DNA from: Pararhizobium sp. A13
GTDB lineage: Bacteria; Pseudomonadota; Alphaproteobacteria; Rhizobiales; Rhizobiaceae
Direction: 5' to 3'
DNA length: 64,000 nucleotides
NCBI RefSeq assembly: GCF_040126305.1
Contig: NZ_CP149510.1
Span: 2,305,001 to 2,369,000, forward strand
In this document: one piece after another, positions 60,766-64,000 of the stretch
Layout of the letters: each line of letters opens with the position of its first letter
Numbering within the stretch: the stretch's first letter is position 1
Position numbers and translations under genes: made by a program
The notes under the pieces: model-generated
The model's database searches: none
What the model was told of the DNA's origin: nothing
Seen by the model: the letters and a program-made list of their open reading frames with translations, nothing else

Positions 60766-63112
60766 AGCACGGAACCTCGGCGCGCGCATCCGTATCGGGG
60801 ATGCGCAGGGAGATGATCGTGCCGATGTTTTCCAACGAATAAATCCTCATCGCCCCGCCATGCAGGTTGGTCAGCGACCGTGAAATGGCAAGACCGAGGC
60901 CGGAGCCGCCCTTGCTCTTGGCATACTGGCTCTGCACCTGTTCGAACGGCTGTCCGATCTTCTGGAGCGCCGCCCGCGGAATGCCGATGCCGGTGTCGGC
61001 GATGGTCAGCGTCACGGCGCCTGCCACCTTTCGGGCACGCAGCGAGACTTTGCCGCCCTCATTGGTGAACTTGACGGCGTTCGACAGGAGATTGAGCAAT
61101 ATCTGCTTCATTGCGCGCCGATCGGCGACCAGTGTCAGGCCGGACGAGACCTGCTGATCGACGCAGATGTTCTTCTGTTTCGCCGGAATGGTGGTGAAGC
61201 GCAGCGTCTCCTCGATCAGCGGCGCGAGATCGATTGTTTCCCGGTTCATTTTCATCTGCCCGGCCTCGATCTTCGACATGTCGAGGATATCGTTGATGAC
61301 GTTCAGCAGGTGTTTGCCGCTATCATGGATGTCGTGGGAATATTCGTCGTATTTCTCGGAACCCAGCGGGCCGAACATCTTGTTCTGCAGGATTTCGGAG
61401 AAGCCGAGAATGGCGTTCAGCGGCGTACGCAACTCGTGCGACATGTTGGCGAGGAATTCGGATTTCGCCCGGTTCGCTGCTTCCGCCCGTTCTTTTTCAG
61501 CCTGATAATTGGCATTGGCGACGGACAATTCCGCTTTCTGTCGCTCGAGCGTGATGCGTGAGGTCGAGAGATCGCCGATGGTTGCCATGAGACGGCGCTC
61601 GGATTCGCGCAGCCGCACCTGATGGCGTTTGAGCAGCGTGATGTCGGTGCCGACGGAGACCAAGCCGCCATCGCGGGTACGCCGGTCGTTGATCTGCAGC
61701 CAACGTTGGTCGGCGAGCTGGACTTCGGATGTCTGCGAATGGTTGGACCGGTCGGGGTCGGCGATCCGCCGCTCGATGATTGGTCGGGCTGCTGCTGCGT
61801 TGACGACGGAGCGTTCGGTGCCGGGCACCAGGACATGGTCGGGCAGCTTGTAAGCCTGCTGATAGTGGGTGTTGCACATGACAAGGCGGTCGTTCTTGTC
61901 CCAGAGCACGAAGGCCTCGGAGGTGCATTCGATGGCATCGGCCAGCCGCTGGTCAGCCTCGGCGTAACGCTGGGCGAGGCGATGCTGTTCGGTGACATCC
62001 ATGGCGATGCCGATCAGGTGTACGCGGCCGGATGCAGTGCGAATGACCTGCGCGCGCGCCCTCATCCAGACATAGTGGCCTTCTGCGTGGCGCATCCGGA
62101 ACACCTGGTCGATCTGCCGGGCATCTCCCTTGGCGATGGTGCGGGCGACCTTGTAGATGCTGCCGTCATCCGGATGCATCAACCGGGCGGCGTCGCCGAA
62201 GGACAGAACGCTGCTCTGCGGCGGCATGCCGAGCATTTCATACATCGACCGCGACCAGAAGAGGCGACGGTTGGGCATGTCGAAATCCCAAAGGCCGCAG
62301 CGGCCGCGCGAAAGCGCCGTTTCGACGCGCAGGTTGGATTCCGCAAAAATCTGGTCCGCGTCGCGGGCGCGCTTGGCCTGGATGTAATAGGCATAGAGCA
62401 CGACAAGCAGGATGGCCGAAATACCGGCAAACAGCGTGACGTTCAGCGAAACCTCGTCCCGCCACAGCTTTTCGATCCGCGCCAGCGGCGTCGCGACGAG
62501 CAATGTTCCGGCGCCACCCGGTACCTGCATCAGCGCCACGACATGCTCGACGCCGCTGATGAAGGTCTTCATCACGGTCGAGCGCTCGCCAAAGTATTGA
62601 AAGGCGGCGATCTCCGGCGCCACTGCCGCAAGTGTGCGGCCGGTATAGACGGCGCCGTCCGGGGAACTCGCGAAAATCCGCCCATCATTGCGCATGGTCA
62701 AAACGAATGCGCCGGGTTCAAGCATATCCGGCGGAAGGAAGGCGTTCAGCCGCTGCTCGACATCCCATCTCTGCGCCTTGTCGAACAGGGCCACGCCGTT
62801 TTCCTGAAGGGCTGCACTTGCCGTCGCGGCGGCGAGCACCGTTGCCTGGCGCGAGCTCGCCTCCATGCGCGCATGTTCGACCATGATGCCGTTGACGCGG
62901 GAGATCGCAACGACGAGCAGAAAGGCAGTAATCAGGATCGGGATGGAGCGCTTCAGCAACGGCTCTGCGCGCGCAAGGCGCAGCGCTGCCGGCTCCTTAA
63001 AAATCCGTGCGTGCTGGATGACGCCCTTCTCCAGGTTCAGGAAACCTGGAAATTTTGGCCGCAACCGCTCACCGGCCGCGCGTCCCCGCTGCGCTTCCGC
63101 CATCTTCGTCAA
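60755..63112 (-). CDS. pleC: PleC-like PAS sensor histidine kinase
   Basis: A 785-residue membrane kinase. TM1 is at about 56-73, a periplasmic domain at about 74-222 and TM2 at about 225-244. Three PAS-like regions follow (about 262-380, 385-495, then a coiled linker). HisKA has H559 in FLANMSHELRTPLNAILGFS and then EILQNKMFGPLG, the PdhS/PleC-DivJ signature. The HATPase has LLNLLSNAVKFTNEGGKVSL, ADTGIGIP and SKGGSGLGLAISRSL. In rhizobia a PleC-type kinase acts on DivK in asymmetric division, and its gene lies beside glnE. Start: TTG 63112 (AGGA upstream) or ATG 63103. The exact member is inferred. Confidence 0.8.
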   Translation of the reverse strand: MTKMAEAQRGRAAGERLRPKFPGFLNLEKGVIQHARIFKEPAALRLARAEPLLKRSIPILITAFLLVVAISRVNGIMVEHARMEASSRQATVLAAATASAALQENGVALFDKAQRWDVEQRLNAFLPPDMLEPGAFVLTMRNDGRIFASSPDGAVYTGRTLAAVAPEIAAFQYFGERSTVMKTFISGVEHVVALMQVPGGAGTLLVATPLARIEKLWRDEVSLNVTLFAGISAILLVVLYAYYIQAKRARDADQIFAESNLRVETALSRGRCGLWDFDMPNRRLFWSRSMYEMLGMPPQSSVLSFGDAARLMHPDDGSIYKVARTIAKGDARQIDQVFRMRHAEGHYVWMRARAQVIRTASGRVHLIGIAMDVTEQHRLAQRYAEADQRLADAIECTSEAFVLWDKNDRLVMCNTHYQQAYKLPDHVLVPGTERSVVNAAAARPIIERRIADPDRSNHSQTSEVQLADQRWLQINDRRTRDGGLVSVGTDITLLKRHQVRLRESERRLMATIGDLSTSRITLERQKAELSVANANYQAEKERAEAANRAKSEFLANMSHELRTPLNAILGFSEILQNKMFGPLGSEKYDEYSHDIHDSGKHLLNVINDILDMSKIEAGQMKMNRETIDLAPLIEETLRFTTIPAKQKNICVDQQVSSGLTLVADRRAMKQILLNLLSNAVKFTNEGGKVSLRARKVAGAVTLTIADTGIGIPRAALQKIGQPFEQVQSQYAKSKGGSGLGLAISRSLTNLHGGAMRIYSLENIGTIISLRIPDTDARAEVPCSKA

Positions 63113-63200
63113 TTCTGTAGGTCCTCATGTGATTCGATGCGCCGCTCGCTCGAACCTGACCCAATGAATCAATTGTGATTCGGCTTGTCCAGAAGAAAAT

Positions 63201-63215
63201 GTAAAACTTTATTAA
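63201..63215. promoter_or_regulatory. CtrA-like site upstream of the PleC-like gene
   Basis: On the minus strand TTAATAAAGTTTTAC fits TTAA-N7-TTAA with one mismatch, about 90 bases before the kinase start in the gap 63113-63318. CtrA control would be in keeping with cell-cycle function; inferred. Confidence 0.35.
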
Positions 63216-63271
63216 CCATTTATCGTCATTGGAAAATGATATTGTCGCAACCTGCGGGCGGCTGGAAACGG

Positions 63272-63295
63272 AAAAACCCCGCTATTGCGGGGTTT
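63272..63295 (-). terminator. Terminator of pepN
   Basis: AAACCCCGC-TATT-GCGGGGTTT with a T run on the minus strand (TTTTTCC), 24 bases after the pepN stop. Confidence 0.88.
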
Positions 63296-63318
63296 CGGCA
63301 CTATCTGCTTGATAAATC

Positions 63319-64000
63319 CTAGCCTTTCAGCATCCGCTCGACGATGTCGCTGACATCGGCGGAAAGCTTTGCAGCGGCTGCGATTTCGCGAAGCGCGTTG
63401 CGCGCATGCTCGGCACGGACGTCCTCCAGCGACCGCCACGAGCGCATCGAGGTCAGGATGCGCGCGGCCAACTGCGGATTGCGTGGATCGATGTCGAGGA
63501 TCTGACGAGCGAGGAAACGGTAGCCCTCGCCGTCGGCCCGGTTGAAGCCGGTCGGATTGGAGAAGGCGAAGGTGCCGACGAGAGCCCGGACCCGGTTCGG
63601 ATTGGAACTGTTGAACAGCGGATCGGCCATCAGCGTCCTGACGCGGTCGAGCGCATCGGTCCCGGGGATCGTCGCCTGGACGGTAAACCACTTGTCGATG
63701 ACCAGCGCATTGTCCGCGAAGCGTGACTTGAAGGCCGCAAGCGCTTCCGTCGTTTCGGCAGACTCTGGAAACCGATGGGCGAGGATCGTCAGCGCCTGGC
63801 TGAGATCGGTCATGTTGTTGGCGGATTTGAACGCATCGACGGCGCGGCCCGGCTGGTTCTCGGCATAGACGAGATAGGAGAGCGCGGTATTGCGCAGGGA
63901 CCGGCGACCGGCGCTCGCCGCATCCGGGCTGAACGGGCCATCGACCACCATCTCGTCCACAAGCGTCGCAAATGTATCCCGCCCGGCCGCCGCGACGGCT
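63319..64000 (-). CDS. pepN: Aminopeptidase N, C-terminal part (cut by window edge)
   Basis: The last about 227 residues of a PepN-type M1 aminopeptidase, helical C-terminal domain: RSLRNTALSYLVYAENQPGR, NNMTDLSQALTILAHRFPES, FKSRFADNALVIDKWFTVQA, RVRALVGTFAFSNPTGFNRA and a final DGEGYRFLARQILDIDPRNP, followed by PQLAARILTSMRSW. The zinc site and catalytic domain lie beyond the edge. It degrades peptides in the cytoplasm. Confidence 0.9.
   Translation of the reverse strand, partial: AVAAAGRDTFATLVDEMVVDGPFSPDAASAGRRSLRNTALSYLVYAENQPGRAVDAFKSANNMTDLSQALTILAHRFPESAETTEALAAFKSRFADNALVIDKWFTVQATIPGTDALDRVRTLMADPLFNSSNPNRVRALVGTFAFSNPTGFNRADGEGYRFLARQILDIDPRNPQLAARILTSMRSWRSLEDVRAEHARNALREIAAAAKLSADVSDIVERMLKG

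Noticed and set aside
57991..60789. Minus-strand frame of 932 codons opposite glnE
   Set aside because: It is the shadow of an intact glnE; no recognisable domain.

Overview
The window is GC-rich chromosomal DNA from an alphaproteobacterium of the Rhizobiaceae (Rhizobium, Agrobacterium, Ensifer or Neorhizobium type). The evidence is the gene set and order: a MucR/Ros zinc-finger regulator, a FeuN-FeuP-FeuQ set, cycHJKL followed by degP, a response regulator, a histidine kinase, glnE and a PleC-type kinase, a PhaA-type seven-gene Mrp antiporter operon, DUF1491, DUF2336 and DUF5330 proteins, CtrA-like TTAA-N7-TTAA sites, and palindromic C-rich intergenic repeats. No rRNA, tRNA or CRISPR array was recognised. 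Both edges cut genes (oligopeptidase B on the left, aminopeptidase N on the right).

Left part (1-14.4 kb): oligopeptidase B, a chemoreceptor, a CmoA/ICMT-like methyltransferase pair, a DGPF protein with its ECF sigma factor, a broken quinone oxidoreductase, an orphan AztD-like zinc chaperone behind two tandem operator-like repeats, a Tat-exported VOC protein, a universal stress protein, two gene remnants, hemolysin III, two small unknown genes and msrB. From 14.6 to 20.5 kb lies the mrp/mnhABCDEFG cation/proton antiporter operon, with overlapping or near-overlapping genes. From 21 to 30 kb come mucR, a disrupted DnaA-like HTH gene and a DUF6456 gene with an internal stop, sufE, a PAS kinase with a peptidoglycan-binding partner, and rhizobial proteins of unknown function. 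From 30 to 36.6 kb are envelope genes (DUF1254/DUF1214, PBP1A) and a DUF559 nuclease gene lying between two copies of a palindromic repeat.

Accessory part (36.6-46.4 kb): a complete 2,495-bp IS1595-family transposon has 24-bp inverted repeats, an 8-bp target duplication and three passenger genes, one with a HEPN-like R-x4-H motif. Next to it is a decayed gene-transfer-agent/HK97-type phage head cluster: a gp1-like gene, terminase tail, frameshifted portal, DUF6107, frameshifted prohead protease, an internally deleted capsid gene and a frameshifted head-tail connector. It is interspersed with a GH19 endolysin, two paralogous tiny genes and an RHH antitoxin with a broken toxin.

Right part (46.4-64 kb): feuNPQ (osmoadaptation and cyclic glucan control in relatives), a lipoprotein, cycHJKL (cytochrome c maturation), degP (frameshifted as given), a two-component pair whose regulator is frameshifted at its end, glnE (nitrogen control), a PleC-like cell-cycle kinase and pepN. 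Single-base frameshifts are frequent, many of them in or next to G or C runs. Some are clearly real decay because large deletions accompany them; others, in conserved genes such as degP, could be sequence errors.
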